Shown: positions 30,713-40,204, counted from the stretch's first letter. The stretch: DNA of 64,000 bases from Microbispora sp. ZYX-F-249 (GCF_039649665.1 NZ_JBDJAW010000003.1:124001-188000); one strand, 5' to 3'. Numbers and translations: made by a program. The notes: generated from the sequence alone by a model not told the origin.

Positions 30713-32137
30713 TCAGTCCTCGGTCCCGACCGCTTCGGTGTCCGCGGGCTGCCCGTCGTGCCGCCCGGCGGCCGCCGGGTCCGGGGTCCCGCCCGCACCG
30801 ACGGCGGCGGCGAGGCGCTCGGCGGTCAGGTTGTATCTGAGGGTCATCAGCACGCCCGCGAACGTGATCAGAGCGGGCACCGCGGTCACGCCGATCACCA
30901 CCGCGACGAGGGCGGTGTCCGGCTGGGTCACCGGGTGCTCGGGATCGGAGGAGATGAAGCCTCCCGCGGTCAGCACCCAGCCGTACGTGGTCGCCCCGAG
31001 CGCCGACACCGCGTTCTCCACCGCGGTCCACAGGCCCGTGAAGACCCCGCCCCTGCGCTCGCCGCTCACCACGCCGTCGTGGGCGATGACGTCGGCGAGC
31101 ATGGAGAACTGCAGCAGTTGCAGGCCCGCGTAGCCGATGCCCACGATCATCACGCACAGGTGGGCGTACAGCGAGCCGAGCGCGGGCGTCGCGAGGATCA
31201 GCAGCGCGCCCGCGGTGAACAGCGACCCGGACAGGAGCATCGCGCCGCGCTTGTCGAGCTTGCGGGCCAGCCACACCCACAGCGGCATCGTGACCAGCAT
31301 CGGCCCCACGAGAGCCGCGAAGAGCGTGGTGGTGGCGGAGGTGTCGTCCAGCGCGTAGGCGGCGAAGTAGGGCGCCCCGGCCAGCATCACGCCCGCCCCC
31401 AGCGTCTGCGCGGAGCTGAGCCCGAGCAGCCACATGAACGGCTTGCTCGTGCGGGCGGCGGCGAGCTGCTCGCGCAGCGTGCCCTCGGACCTCTGCTGGC
31501 CGGTGAAGGGGGCGCGGGCGGTGCCGAAGAACGACCCCAGCATCGAGACGAGCAGGATCACGCCGAAGACGACGCCCATGGTGCGGTACCCGTCGGACGT
31601 CTCGCCGGCGATCGTCGGCGCGAGGATGCCGCTCATCGCGATCGCGATGGCGATGAGCACCATGCGCCACTGCAGCAGCGACGTCCGCTCGTGGTAGTCG
31701 GTGGTCATCTCCGCGGGCATCGCCTTGTACGGCACCTCGTACAGGGCGTAGCCGGTCGCGGCGGCGAGGAAGGTGACGCCCACGTACAGGCCGGCGGTCG
31801 TGCCGGTGAGCGGCGGTCCCGCGAACATCAGGGCGAACGACACCGGCAGCACCAGTGCGCCCGCGAGCAGCCAGGGCCGGCGCGGTCCCCAGCGCGAGAC
31901 CGTGCGGTCCGACCACCGGCCGACCAGGGTGTTGGCGACCAGGTCCCAGGCCTTGGGCAGGAAGAGCACGACGCCCGCGAACGCCGCCGGCACCGCGAGC
32001 ACGTTCGTCATGTAGAAGAGCAGCAGCAGCCCGGGGATCGTGGAGAAGTTGGCCGTGCAGAACGAGCCGACGGCGTACCCGAGGCGAACCCCGAGGGAGA
32101 CCTTCGACGGGGAGGGCGTCGCCGCCGTGGAGACCAT
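30713..32137 (-). CDS. GPH-type (MFS) sugar/cation symporter
   Basis: The product is a 474-residue membrane protein with twelve hydrophobic segments. It resembles the glycoside-pentoside-hexuronide family: GYAVGSFCTANFSTIPGLLL at the start, D-L-V-A-N-T-L-V-G-R-W-S-D-R in loop 2-3, R-R-P-W-L-L and YEVPYKAMPAEMT. The polar C-terminal tail (from about 430) is Ala/Pro-rich. The substrate is unknown. ATG 32137 was chosen; TTG 32158 is an in-frame alternative. No sugar-catabolic genes adjoin, which is unusual for this family. Confidence 0.85.
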   Translation of the reverse strand: MVSTAATPSPSKVSLGVRLGYAVGSFCTANFSTIPGLLLLFYMTNVLAVPAAFAGVVLFLPKAWDLVANTLVGRWSDRTVSRWGPRRPWLLAGALVLPVSFALMFAGPPLTGTTAGLYVGVTFLAAATGYALYEVPYKAMPAEMTTDYHERTSLLQWRMVLIAIAIAMSGILAPTIAGETSDGYRTMGVVFGVILLVSMLGSFFGTARAPFTGQQRSEGTLREQLAAARTSKPFMWLLGLSSAQTLGAGVMLAGAPYFAAYALDDTSATTTLFAALVGPMLVTMPLWVWLARKLDKRGAMLLSGSLFTAGALLILATPALGSLYAHLCVMIVGIGYAGLQLLQFSMLADVIAHDGVVSGERRGGVFTGLWTAVENAVSALGATTYGWVLTAGGFISSDPEHPVTQPDTALVAVVIGVTAVPALITFAGVLMTLRYNLTAERLAAAVGAGGTPDPAAAGRHDGQPADTEAVGTED

Positions 32138-32214
32138 GGCGCCATTCAAGCCGAGCAAGCGCCCGTTCGGAAGGACCGTCCCGCAACGGTTCGGCCGCTG
32201 CGTGATCTCCCCTC

Positions 32215-32244
32215 GGTCTCCGCCGGAACGCGCCGGCGGAGACC
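32215..32244. terminator. 12-bp hairpin
   Basis: GGTCTCCGCCGG and its exact complement flank a 6-base loop, 18 bases past the stop of the SseB-like gene on the minus strand. Confidence 0.65.
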
Positions 32245-32261
32245 GCGGAGGAGCCGGGCGA

Positions 32262-33152
32262 TCAGTCGCGCGCGTCGGGACAGACGACGTGGGCGCCGAT
32301 CTCGATCAGCCGGCGTTCCGTGTGGGCGTCGGCGACGCGGGCCATGAGCACCGGCGCCTCGCTCGCCGCCAGTTGCGGCAGCCGGGCGCGCACCCGCCGG
32401 TGCAGGTCCTTGACGATGTCGTCGGCTCCGAGGGTGTGCACCTTGACGTGCAGCATGATCCCCCACAACCCCGCCGCCGTCCGCGACTCGGAGATCCAGA
32501 CGTGGTGGATGTAGGGGTATTCGTGCAGCAGCTCGGCGACCGCCACCCGAAGCGCGGGCAGGATCGGATGGCGCGTCCTGCGGTAGCCGGGGTCCACCAC
32601 CTGCATCGCCCCCGACAGGTGCTGGCGGGGGGCGGGGACCCACTGCGCGGGCAGCGCCGCGGGCGCGGCCGGGACCGGGGCGGGCGCGGGTGGCGGGGGA
32701 GGGGCCTGCCTGCCGACCTGCGCGCGGGTCACCGTCGCCATCGCCCCGGTGGCGTACGCCGTGGGGGCGGCCGTGCGCATGACCGACAGCGCGGGAGCGG
32801 GACCGGTGCGGGTCTCCTCCAGATAGCGCCGCAGGTCGTCGATCGGCACGGCGGCGGCCGCGGGACCGGCCGCGTCGATCACGATCTCGCGCACGCCGGT
32901 GACGCGCTGGATGTCGAGGATGGTGTCGGCGTCGCACGCCGACAACGAGTGGCTGCCACGGTGCCGGGCGTAGGTCGCCGGTCCCGTGTAGCCCAGCAGA
33001 ACACGCTCGCCGTTCTGCGTCGTGCCGAGCACCACGGAGCGGTCGGGACGGACCGCCACCAGGATGCCCCACTCCGCGAGGGCCGCCAGGAGTTGCCGGG
33101 GGCTGCCATGCCGCGCGAGAACGTCGCCCAGGGAGGGGTTCCCGATGCTCAT
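32262..33152 (-). CDS. SseB-like domain protein
   Basis: The product has 296 residues. The N-terminal half (1-110) resembles SseB-type domains seen in many actinobacterial proteins (LLAALAEWGILVAVRPDRSVVLG, then DDLRRYL). A Pro/Ala linker (150-175) follows. The C-terminal half (190-296) holds a second compact domain (HPILPALRVAVAELLHEYPYIHHVWISESR). The role is unknown; related proteins are linked to type VII secretion or enhanced serine sensitivity. A TATCGT box seven bases before ATG 33152 suggests a leaderless mRNA. Confidence 0.65.
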   Translation of the reverse strand: MSIGNPSLGDVLARHGSPRQLLAALAEWGILVAVRPDRSVVLGTTQNGERVLLGYTGPATYARHRGSHSLSACDADTILDIQRVTGVREIVIDAAGPAAAAVPIDDLRRYLEETRTGPAPALSVMRTAAPTAYATGAMATVTRAQVGRQAPPPPPAPAPVPAAPAALPAQWVPAPRQHLSGAMQVVDPGYRRTRHPILPALRVAVAELLHEYPYIHHVWISESRTAAGLWGIMLHVKVHTLGADDIVKDLHRRVRARLPQLAASEAPVLMARVADAHTERRLIEIGAHVVCPDARD

Positions 33153-33526
33153 AGCCTGAACGATAGGGACTGGACCATGGCGAATCAGGCTAATCCCGAA
33201 GATTAGGTGCGATCAATACCAAGTTGGCGACAGTCCGTATGGATCACGGGTTGCCGGGGTACACCGACCGACTGTGCCCGGGCACGAGCCGGTCCCACGC
33301 ACCCCCCACGTCCCGGCAATCTCCCGGTGCGCCGGCCGCGCGGGCCGTACACACCGAGGAGAAGGCCGCCGAGGAGCCGCGCGCGATCTGAGACCGGGTC
33401 GTCGCGTCGCCGCGACGCCGCCGTGACCTTGGCTATCTCGTATGCCGGGCGCTCGTGAGGGCTTTCACAAGGCCCGGATAGACTCACGTCGTCCGCGCTG
33501 TCGCACTTCACGAAGGACTCAACCCA
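33153..33526 (+). promoter_or_regulatory. serA upstream region
   Basis: No gene is supported in these 374 bases. A TAGACT box at 33479-33484 may be the serA -10. A half-site TCTCGTATG at 33436-33444 resembles one arm of the NdgR-like palindrome found elsewhere in the window. Confidence 0.4.
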
Positions 33527-35116
33527 GTGAACAAGCCCGTCGTACTTGTCGCAGAAGAGCTCTCAGAAGCGGGTCTCGCCGTGCTCGGCGCGGACTTCGA
33601 GGTCCGGCACACCGACGGCGCCGACCGGTCCCAGCTGCTGCCCGCCCTCGCCGACGTGGACGCTCTGATCGTGCGCAGCGCCACCCAGGTCGACGCCGAG
33701 GCCATCGCCGCGGCGCCCAAGCTGCGCGTCGTCGCCCGCGCGGGCGTGGGTCTGGACAACGTCGACGTCGAGGCCGCCACCAAGGCCGGCGTCATGGTCG
33801 TCAACGCCCCGACGTCGAACATCACCAGCGCCGCCGAGCACACGGTCGCGCTGATCCTCGCCAGCGCCCGCAACGTCGCCCAGGCGCACTCCGCGCTGAA
33901 GGGCGGCGAGTGGAAGCGCTCGAAGTACACCGGCGTCGAGCTCGACGAGAAGGTCGTCGGCATCCTCGGCCTCGGCAAGATCGGCCAGCTCGTCGCCCAG
34001 CGCCTGCAGCCGTTCGGCGTCGAGCTCATCGCGTACGACCCCTACCTGCAGCCGGCCCGCGCGGCGGCCATGGGCGTGCGCCTGGCGTCGCTGGAGGAGG
34101 TGCTCCAGCAGGCCGACTTCATCACGGTCCACCTGCCGAAGTCGAAGGAGACCATCGGTCTCATCGGCGACCGCGAGCTGCACATGGTCAAGCCGACCGT
34201 GCGGCTGATCAACGTCGCCCGCGGCGGGATCATCGACGAGAACGCCCTCTACTCCGCGCTCAAGGAGGGCCGCGTCGCCGGCGCCGGCATCGACGTCTTC
34301 GCCAAGGAGCCCTGCACCGACAGCCCGCTGTTCGAGTTCGACCAGGTCGTGGCGACGCCGCACCTCGGCGCCTCCACCCACGAGGCGCAGGAGAAGGCCG
34401 GCACCCAGGTCGCCCGCAGCGTCAAGCTGGCGCTCGCCGGCGAGTTCGTGCCCGACGCGGTGAACGTCCAGGGCGGCGCGGTCGCCGAGGACGTCAAGCC
34501 GGGCCTGCCGCTCACCGAGAAGCTGGGCCGCATCTTCACCGCGCTCGCGGGCGAGGTGGCCACCCGCCTGGTCGTCGAGGTCCGCGGCGAGATCTCGGCG
34601 CAGGACGTGCGGGTCCTGGAGCTGGCCGCGCTCAAGGGCGTCTTCACCGACGTCGTGGAGGACGCGGTGACCTACGTCAACGCGCCGCTGCTGGCCAAGG
34701 ACCGCGGCGTCGTGGTCGAGCTGGTCACCAGCGCGGAGAGCCCCGACTGGCGCAACGTCGTCACGGTGCGCGGCGTGCTCGCCGACGGCCGTACGGTGTC
34801 GGTCTCCGGCACCCTGTCCGGTCCGCGGCAGATCACCAAGATCGTCGAGGTCAACGACTTCGCGATGGAGATCGAGCCGACCGAGCACCTGGCGTTCTTC
34901 ACCTACGCCGACCGCCCCGGCATCGTCGGCATCGTGGGCCGCCTGCTCGGCGAGCACAGCGTGAACATCGCCTCCATGCAGGTCTCCCGGGACGTGAAGG
35001 GCGGCAAGGCGCTCATCGCGCTGACCGTCGACACGGCGATCCCGTCCGACGTCGTCGAGCAGATCGCGGGGGAGATCGGCGCCGACAGCGGCCGCACGGT
35101 CGACCTGGAGGACTGA
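33527..35116 (+). CDS. serA: D-3-phosphoglycerate dehydrogenase
   Basis: The 529-residue NAD enzyme starts serine synthesis from 3-phosphoglycerate. Domains in order are: substrate/NAD core (1-310) with ILGLGKIGQLVAQRL, catalytic Arg in NVARGGIID, Glu in FAKEPCTDSPLF and His in TPHLGAST; the intervening ASB domain (about 315-450); and a C-terminal ACT domain (FFTYADRPGIVGIVGRLLGE) for serine feedback. This is the long type I form. GTG 33527 is the start. Serine synthesis genes often lie near ilv/leu genes in actinomycetes. Confidence 0.95.
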   Translation: MNKPVVLVAEELSEAGLAVLGADFEVRHTDGADRSQLLPALADVDALIVRSATQVDAEAIAAAPKLRVVARAGVGLDNVDVEAATKAGVMVVNAPTSNITSAAEHTVALILASARNVAQAHSALKGGEWKRSKYTGVELDEKVVGILGLGKIGQLVAQRLQPFGVELIAYDPYLQPARAAAMGVRLASLEEVLQQADFITVHLPKSKETIGLIGDRELHMVKPTVRLINVARGGIIDENALYSALKEGRVAGAGIDVFAKEPCTDSPLFEFDQVVATPHLGASTHEAQEKAGTQVARSVKLALAGEFVPDAVNVQGGAVAEDVKPGLPLTEKLGRIFTALAGEVATRLVVEVRGEISAQDVRVLELAALKGVFTDVVEDAVTYVNAPLLAKDRGVVVELVTSAESPDWRNVVTVRGVLADGRTVSVSGTLSGPRQITKIVEVNDFAMEIEPTEHLAFFTYADRPGIVGIVGRLLGEHSVNIASMQVSRDVKGGKALIALTVDTAIPSDVVEQIAGEIGADSGRTVDLED

Positions 35117-35137
35117 GACCAGGCACCCGCTCACCGG

Positions 35138-35166
35138 ACGGCCCGGCGCCCCGCGCGCCGGGCCGT
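35138..35166 (+). terminator. serA terminator
   Basis: ACGGCCCGGCGC and its exact complement (12 bp) flank a 5-base loop, 22 bases after the serA stop. Confidence 0.75.
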
Positions 35167-35192
35167 TCGTGCTGTCCGGACGACGGACGGCG

Positions 35193-35207
35193 TCTCACGA
35201 AGTGAGA
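35193..35207. promoter_or_regulatory. NdgR-like palindrome upstream of the 36-aa gene
   Basis: TCTCACGAAGTGAGA fits the TCTC-N7-GAGA pattern shared with the cimA and ndgR/leuC promoters. A GATACT -10-like box overlaps its right end. The 230 bases between it and the next start hold no clear gene. Confidence 0.5.
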
Positions 35208-35439
35208 TACTAGGTCGTCCTACGAGATTGTGGGGTACTCTGGCGATGACGAGGCGCCCCGCACTTTCACCTGCCGCGACGGGGCCTGATCAGGGCAGGC
35301 CGGCCCGTCGCGGAGCGCCGCGCCGCCGGCCTTCGGCTCGCCCGTGACGCGTGACCCGCGTTCCACCGGCGGCTGACGTTCCCGGATCCGCGCCAGCGGG
35401 TCCGCTCTCAGCATTCCTCCGCCAAGAGAGAGAATCGCC

Positions 35440-35550
35440 ATGTACGACATGTATCCCTGGGGTCGTTCCGAAGACGCTGAGAACGAGGCGGCGGAGGCCC
35501 TGCAAATCGCGCTCGACCGCCGTGACAACGGGGGCGCTCCGCAGCGCTGA
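35440..35550 (+). CDS. 36-residue small protein
   Basis: The peptide starts MYDMYPWGRSEDAENEAAEA, ends in an Arg/Gly/Gln-rich tail and has no membrane segment. The first ten residues are aromatic and the middle is a charged amphipathic helix. ATG 35440 is preceded by a purine run (AAGAGAGAGAA) at ribosome-site distance. A plausible promoter with a TCTC-N7-GAGA site lies upstream and a separate gene follows 54 bases later. I think I have seen small actinobacterial proteins beginning MYDMYPW, but cannot verify it. No function is assigned. Confidence 0.6.
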   Translation: MYDMYPWGRSEDAENEAAEALQIALDRRDNGGAPQR

Positions 35551-35604
35551 CCCCGCCGGGACCGGCCGGACCGGCCGATCGCCGCGTGTGCCAATCTTGA
35601 TGGC

Positions 35605-36801
35605 GTGGTGAGCATCGGCGGTGGGGCCGCGAACACGACCAGCCTGCTCCGGCTGATCAACCAGCGGGCGGTGTTCACCGAGATCTTCCGCCTCGGCAAG
35701 GCCTCGCGCCCCGAGCTCGCCCAGGTGACGGGACTGTCCAAGCCGACGATCTCGATGGCGCTGGCCGACCTGGAGCGTGCCAGGCTCGTCCGTCCGGTCG
35801 GGCTGCGCACCGGTGGCGCGGGACGCGCCGCGCTGCTCTACGAGATCAGGCCGGAGGCGGGCTGGGTGCTCGCCGCAGACCTCGGCCGCACCACCGTGCG
35901 GCTCGCGCTCGCCGACCTGGTGGGCGACGTCGTGGCGCGCAGGCACGAGCCGTCGCGGGCGCACTCCTACGACAGCGCGCGGGAGCAACTGGCGCGGATG
36001 GCGGCCGAACTGGTCGCGGAGGCCGGCCTGGAGCCCGGCGACGTCACCGTCACCGTGTTCGGCACCCCCGGGATCCACGACAAGGAGAGCGGGGCGCTGC
36101 GGCTCGCGCCGAACCTGCCGGGATGGGAACGCCCCGGCGCGGTGGACGCGCTGGCCGGCGTGACGGGCTCGCCGTACACGGTGGAGAACGACGTCGACCT
36201 CGCGGCCGTCGGAGAGGGCGCCTACGGCCTGGGCAAAGGGGTCTCCCACTTCGTCCTCGTGTCCATCGGGACGGGCGTCGGCATGGGCGTGGTCATCGAC
36301 GGCGGCCTCTACCGGGGCGCCCGGGGAGCGGCCGGTGAGATCTCGTACCTGCCGGTGGGCGAGGACGTCCCCGGCGTCGACCGCCGGCGTGGTGTGTTCG
36401 AGTCGGTGGCCTCCGCCGACGGCGTCGTCGCGGCGGCGGCACGTCTCGGCATGACGGCGGGCACGGCCAAGGAGGTCTTCGACGCCGCGCGCCGCGGCGA
36501 CGCGGTCGCGAGCGCGGTCGTGGCCGCGGAGGCCGACCACGTCGCCCGCGCACTCGCCGGGGTGATCGCCGTGCTCGACCCCGAGCTGGTCGTGCTCGGC
36601 GGCGGCATCGGCGCGCAGGCCGGCGACCTGCTCGCCGGCCCGGTGGCGGAGCGGCTGGAGACGCTGGTGGCCCTCACGCCGCCGCGGATCGAGGTGTCCA
36701 CCCTCGGGGCGGACGCCGTGATCCTCGGGGCGCTGGCGGTCGGGCTGTCCACGGCGCGCGACCTCGTCTTCGAGCGTGCCGTCGCGGCGGGACCCGCCTG
36801 A
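35605..36801 (+). CDS. ROK-family transcriptional regulator
   Basis: The product has 398 residues. A winged HTH (about 10-75, ASRPELAQVTGLSKPTISMALADLE) precedes a sugar-kinase-like ROK domain (85-390). The phosphate motif AADLGRTTVRLAL and VENDVDLAAVGEG are present. The usual zinc cluster (G-H-x9-C-x-C-G-x2-G-C) is missing: the corresponding segment reads GEISYLPVGEDVPGVDRRRG. It probably senses a sugar but may not bind Zn. GTG 35605 is seven bases after a CAATCT box, consistent with a leaderless mRNA. No sugar-transport genes adjoin. Confidence 0.85.
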   Translation: MVSIGGGAANTTSLLRLINQRAVFTEIFRLGKASRPELAQVTGLSKPTISMALADLERARLVRPVGLRTGGAGRAALLYEIRPEAGWVLAADLGRTTVRLALADLVGDVVARRHEPSRAHSYDSAREQLARMAAELVAEAGLEPGDVTVTVFGTPGIHDKESGALRLAPNLPGWERPGAVDALAGVTGSPYTVENDVDLAAVGEGAYGLGKGVSHFVLVSIGTGVGMGVVIDGGLYRGARGAAGEISYLPVGEDVPGVDRRRGVFESVASADGVVAAAARLGMTAGTAKEVFDAARRGDAVASAVVAAEADHVARALAGVIAVLDPELVVLGGGIGAQAGDLLAGPVAERLETLVALTPPRIEVSTLGADAVILGALAVGLSTARDLVFERAVAAGPA

Positions 36802-36877
36802 CGGGCGCATATGTCCGAGCATGGACCGAATGGTGAGATCGTGTTTCGATCTCCGAGACAACCGGTAAGGTACACGC

Positions 36878-37924
36878 ATGGAGTCGAGCAACATCCGCCT
36901 GGCAGTGATCCCCGGTGACGGTATCGGCACCGAGGTCGTCGCCGAAGGCCTCAAGGTCCTCAACGCCGCGGGCGTCAAGTCCGAGACCACCGAGTACGAC
37001 CTCGGGGCCAGGCGCTACCACGCGACAGGGCAGACGCTTCCCGACGAGGTCCTCGACGAGCTGCGCGGCTACGACGCGATCCTGCTGGGCGCCGTCGGCG
37101 ACCCGAGCGTGCCGCCCGGCATCCTGGAGCGCGAGCTGCTGCTGCGCCTGCGCTTCGAGCTCGACCACTACGTGAACCTCCGTCCGGTCAAGCTGTTCCC
37201 CGGCGTGACGACTCCGCTCGGGGAGGCCCGCCCCGAGGACATCGACATGATCGTCGTCCGCGAGGGCACCGAGGGCCCGTACGCCGGCGCCGGCGGCGTG
37301 ATGCGCCGCGGCACGCCGCAGGAGATCGCCACCCAGGAGTCGTTCAACACGGCGTACGGCGTCGAGCGCGTCGCGCGCTACGCCTTCGAGAAGGCCCTGA
37401 GCCGGCCGCGCCGCAAGCTGACGCTGGTCCACAAGACCAACGTGCTGACGTTCGCCGGCGACCTGTGGGCGCGCACCGTCGACCGGCTCAGCGTGGAGTA
37501 CCCCGAGGTCGAGACCGACTACTGCCACGTCGACGCCGCCTCCATGTTCTTCATCACCCAGCCGCAGCGGTTCGACGTGATCGTCACCGACAACCTGTTC
37601 GGCGACATCCTGACCGACATCGGCGCGGCGGTCGCCGGCGGCATCGGCCTGGCGGCCAGCGGCAACGTCAACCCGGCCCGCACGGCGCCGTCCATGTTCG
37701 AGCCCGTCCACGGCAGCGCGCCGGACATCGCGGGCCAGGGCAAGGCCGACCCGACCGCCACGATCCTGTCGGTCGCCATGCTCCTCGACCACCTCGGTCA
37801 CGCCGAGGCGTCGGCCCGCGTCGAGCAGGCCGTGGCCGACGACCTGATCGAGCGCCAGAGCGCGTGGACCGCGCGCTCCACCCGCGAGATCGGCGACGAC
37901 ATCGCCGCCCGAGTAGCCGGCTGA
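36878..37924 (+). CDS. leuB: 3-isopropylmalate dehydrogenase
   Basis: The 348-residue NAD/Mg enzyme catalyses the third leucine-specific step (oxidative decarboxylation of 3-isopropylmalate). It shows [29 protein letters not shown], the [10 protein letters not shown] loop, the metal-binding Asp residues in [15 protein letters not shown] and the NAD-contact motif [21 protein letters not shown] 36878 follows GGTAAGG. A strong terminator lies downstream, so it is probably monocistronic. Confidence 0.96.
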   Translation: MESSNIRLAVIPGDGIGTEVVAEGLKVLNAAGVKSETTEYDLGARRYHATGQTLPDEVLDELRGYDAILLGAVGDPSVPPGILERELLLRLRFELDHYVNLRPVKLFPGVTTPLGEARPEDIDMIVVREGTEGPYAGAGGVMRRGTPQEIATQESFNTAYGVERVARYAFEKALSRPRRKLTLVHKTNVLTFAGDLWARTVDRLSVEYPEVETDYCHVDAASMFFITQPQRFDVIVTDNLFGDILTDIGAAVAGGIGLAASGNVNPARTAPSMFEPVHGSAPDIAGQGKADPTATILSVAMLLDHLGHAEASARVEQAVADDLIERQSAWTARSTREIGDDIAARVAG

Positions 37925-37949
37925 TCCCGGCCGCTCATCACGACCTCAC

Positions 37950-37987
37950 GCGCATGGCGGCCCGGTATGGGCCGCCATGCGCTTTTT
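37950..37987 (+). terminator. Rho-independent terminator of leuB
   Basis: GCGCATGGCGGCCC and its exact complement (14 bp) flank a GGTAT loop and are followed by TTTTT. Confidence 0.93.
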
Positions 37988-38068
37988 CATACCTGCCGGA
38001 TGCCCTAGTTTTCCCTTAGCCGTCTCGTCGCACAATTACTACGACGACGAAGAGAGAAGGACCTCGCC

Positions 38069-39160
38069 ATGACCACCCACCTCAGGTTCGACGTGCAGCT
38101 CAATCCGCAGGCCCGCAGTGCGGCCGAGCGTGAGCAGGTGCTGGCGAGCCCCGGCTTCGGTCAGGTCTTCACCGACCACATGATCTCCATTGACTGGACC
38201 GAGGGGGAGGGCTGGCACGACGCGAAGCTCCAGCCGTACGGTCCGCTCGTCCTCGACCCCGCCACCTCGGTGTTCCACTACGCGCAGGAGCTGTTCGAGG
38301 GGCTCAAGGCGTACCGGCAGTCGAACGGCTCGATCGTCGCCTTCCGGCCGTACGCGAACGCGGCGCGGTTCAACCAGTCGGCGTTGCGGATGGCGATGCC
38401 GGAGATCCCCGAGGACGCGTTCGTCGAGTCGCTCGAACTCCTCGTGCAGACCGACCGTGACTGGGTGCCGACCACCGAGGGCCACAGCCTGTACCTGCGC
38501 CCCTTCATGATCGCCACACAGCCCGCCCTCGGGGTGAACCACCCCTCGCGGAGCTACAAGTACATGGTGATCGCCTCGCCCGCCGCGTCGTACTTCACCG
38601 GCGGCCTCAAGCCGGTCTCGGTCTGGCTGTCCACGGAGTACACCCGCGCCGCGCCCGGCGGCACCGGCTTCGCCAAGTGCGGCGGCAACTACGCGGCCGC
38701 GTTCGTGGCCCAGCGGCAGGCCGTCGAGGAGGGCTGCGACCAGGTGGTCTGGCTCGACGCGTTCGAGCACCGGTGGGTCGAGGAGATGGGCGGGATGAAC
38801 CTGTTCTTCGTCTTCGGCGACCGCCTCGTCACCCCGGCGCTCACCGGGACGCTGCTGCCCGGCATCACCCGCGACTCGATCCTCAGCCTGGCCGGCGAGC
38901 TGGGATACACGGTCGAGGAGGGCAAGATCTCCATCGAGGACTGGCAGGCGGGCTGCGAGTCCGGCGAGCTCACCGAGGTCTTCGCCTGCGGCACCGCCGC
39001 CGTGGTCACCCCCGTCGGCTCGGTCAAGGGCGTCGACCGGAGCTGGACCGTCGGCGACGGCACCCCCGGACCGGTCACGATGAAGATCCGCGAGGAACTC
39101 GTGGGCATCCAGTACGGCAGCCGCCCCGACGCCCACCACTGGATCCACAAGATCTGCTGA
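38069..39160 (+). CDS. ilvE: Branched-chain amino acid aminotransferase
   Basis: The 363-residue class IV PLP enzyme makes the final Val, Leu and Ile transamination. Characteristic segments are YGPLVLDPATSVFHYAQELF, G-L-K-A-Y-R, the PLP-lysine region TGFAKCGGNYAAAF, and the phosphate-binding C-terminal part (CGTAAVVTPVGSVKG). ATG 38069 follows GAGAGAAGGA. It is type II (long) BCAT like other actinobacterial IlvE. Monocistronic. Confidence 0.95.
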   Translation: MTTHLRFDVQLNPQARSAAEREQVLASPGFGQVFTDHMISIDWTEGEGWHDAKLQPYGPLVLDPATSVFHYAQELFEGLKAYRQSNGSIVAFRPYANAARFNQSALRMAMPEIPEDAFVESLELLVQTDRDWVPTTEGHSLYLRPFMIATQPALGVNHPSRSYKYMVIASPAASYFTGGLKPVSVWLSTEYTRAAPGGTGFAKCGGNYAAAFVAQRQAVEEGCDQVVWLDAFEHRWVEEMGGMNLFFVFGDRLVTPALTGTLLPGITRDSILSLAGELGYTVEEGKISIEDWQAGCESGELTEVFACGTAAVVTPVGSVKGVDRSWTVGDGTPGPVTMKIREELVGIQYGSRPDAHHWIHKIC

Positions 39161-39284
39161 CGGCCGCGGCCCCGTACGGCGCTCATCCGTCCCGCCGCTC
39201 CTCGTCGCGGTGCGCCCCGCCGTCAGCCGGTGGGCGCACCGTGTGCCGGACCCGACCGGTGTGGTCTCGTATTCGCGGCCTGGC

Positions 39285-39875
39285 TCAGCCGTACACGACC
39301 GGGCAGGCCGCGCCCTTCCCGAGGGCGGACAGCGACACCAGCCCCCCGATCAGGCCGGTGCTCACGCTGACCCTGGCGCCCACCCGGATCAGGGAGCTGG
39401 CGGGGCACGTCGCCGCGGTCGCGGGGGTCATCGGTGCGGCGGACGCGACGGCCGTGGGCGTCGCCGTCACCGTGACGGTGACCGTGGGCACCGGAGTCGG
39501 CCTGGACGCGGGCTGCTCGGTCTCGCGCGGGCCGGTGACGGTCACGTGCTGGGTGATGTTGCAGACCCGGGAGTGCCGGCACAGCGCGTTCTGCACGTTC
39601 GAGGAACCGCCGGCGGTGTTGGCGCTCGTGTGCTGGTAGCCGCGGTTGTGCGTGGTGCCTTCCACGGACAGCCTGGTGCCGGGGCGGTTGCGCGGGTCCT
39701 TCCCGGTGGGGGCCACGACGTTCCGCTCCGCGCGGTCGCCGCGGCCGTGCCCGTTGTCGGCGGCGGCCCCGAGCGCGCCGACGGCGGTGACGAGGGCGGT
39801 CGCGGCCGAAGTGCCGACGAGAAGGAAACCGGCGAGTCTGCCGCTGAACGCCCCGCCGCCGCGCCGACAAGTCAT
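39285..39875 (-). CDS. Small exported protein, unknown function
   Basis: The product has 196 residues. An N-terminal hydrophobic helix (about 12-38) serves as signal or anchor. The exported part contains a polar Asn/Thr/Ser segment with two Cys residues (NALCRHSRVC), a Thr/Val/Pro linker and a C-terminal hydrophobic stretch (VSVSTGLIGGLVSLSALGKG) bracketed by two Cys (T-C-P and A-C-P-V-V). The pattern suggests a Cys-containing cell-surface or chaplin-like peptide, but no family can be named. It is convergent with ilvE, and ATG 39875 follows a G-rich site. Confidence 0.65.
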   Translation of the reverse strand: MTCRRGGGAFSGRLAGFLLVGTSAATALVTAVGALGAAADNGHGRGDRAERNVVAPTGKDPRNRPGTRLSVEGTTHNRGYQHTSANTAGGSSNVQNALCRHSRVCNITQHVTVTGPRETEQPASRPTPVPTVTVTVTATPTAVASAAPMTPATAATCPASSLIRVGARVSVSTGLIGGLVSLSALGKGAACPVVYG

Positions 39876-40189
39876 GCGTCGCCCCCTGCTGTAGGAAACC
39901 TGCTCTAGGAAAACCAGCTGTACGAAAACGAGTCCTGGCGAAGAGCTTCATGAATACGAACCGCTCGCGAGCGTACTCGCCGAAGGGGCGGTGATCGTGT
40001 GTCCCGCAGGCGTATGGCAGGTTATTACGGCGTCCTTGCCCGGACTGACGAATAAATCCGGCGATCACCCTGCAAACGGCCGCGTGAACACCGGCCGTCC
40101 GCCGTCCGGGCGGCGCGGAGGCCGCGGCTGTCCCTTCTGCCTGCGTTTCCGGTCGTGGCCGCGCTGACCTGCGCGAACACTCCCGGACA
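39876..40189. other. Intergenic region before the cimA leader
   Basis: No coding or RNA feature is seen in these 314 bases. They separate divergent transcription units. Confidence 0.5.
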
Positions 40190-40204
40190 TCTCGTACTAT
40201 GAGA
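40190..40204. promoter_or_regulatory. NdgR-like palindrome over the cimA promoter
   Basis: TCTCGTACTATGAGA fits TCTC-N7-GAGA, and the flanking bases extend it to ATCTC...GAGAT. The centre contains TACTAT (40195-40200), a good -10 box located seven bases before the leader ATG at 40208. A bound repressor would occlude RNA polymerase. Confidence 0.65.

Noticed and set aside
33442-35205. 587-residue Arg-rich frame overlapping serA
   Set aside because: Frame-shifted shadow of serA.
36829-36861. GAGATCG/CGATCTC inverted repeat before leuB as an NdgR site
   Set aside because: The arms are in the opposite order (GAGA first, then TCTC) with an 11-base interval, so it does not fit the TCTC-N7-GAGA pattern.
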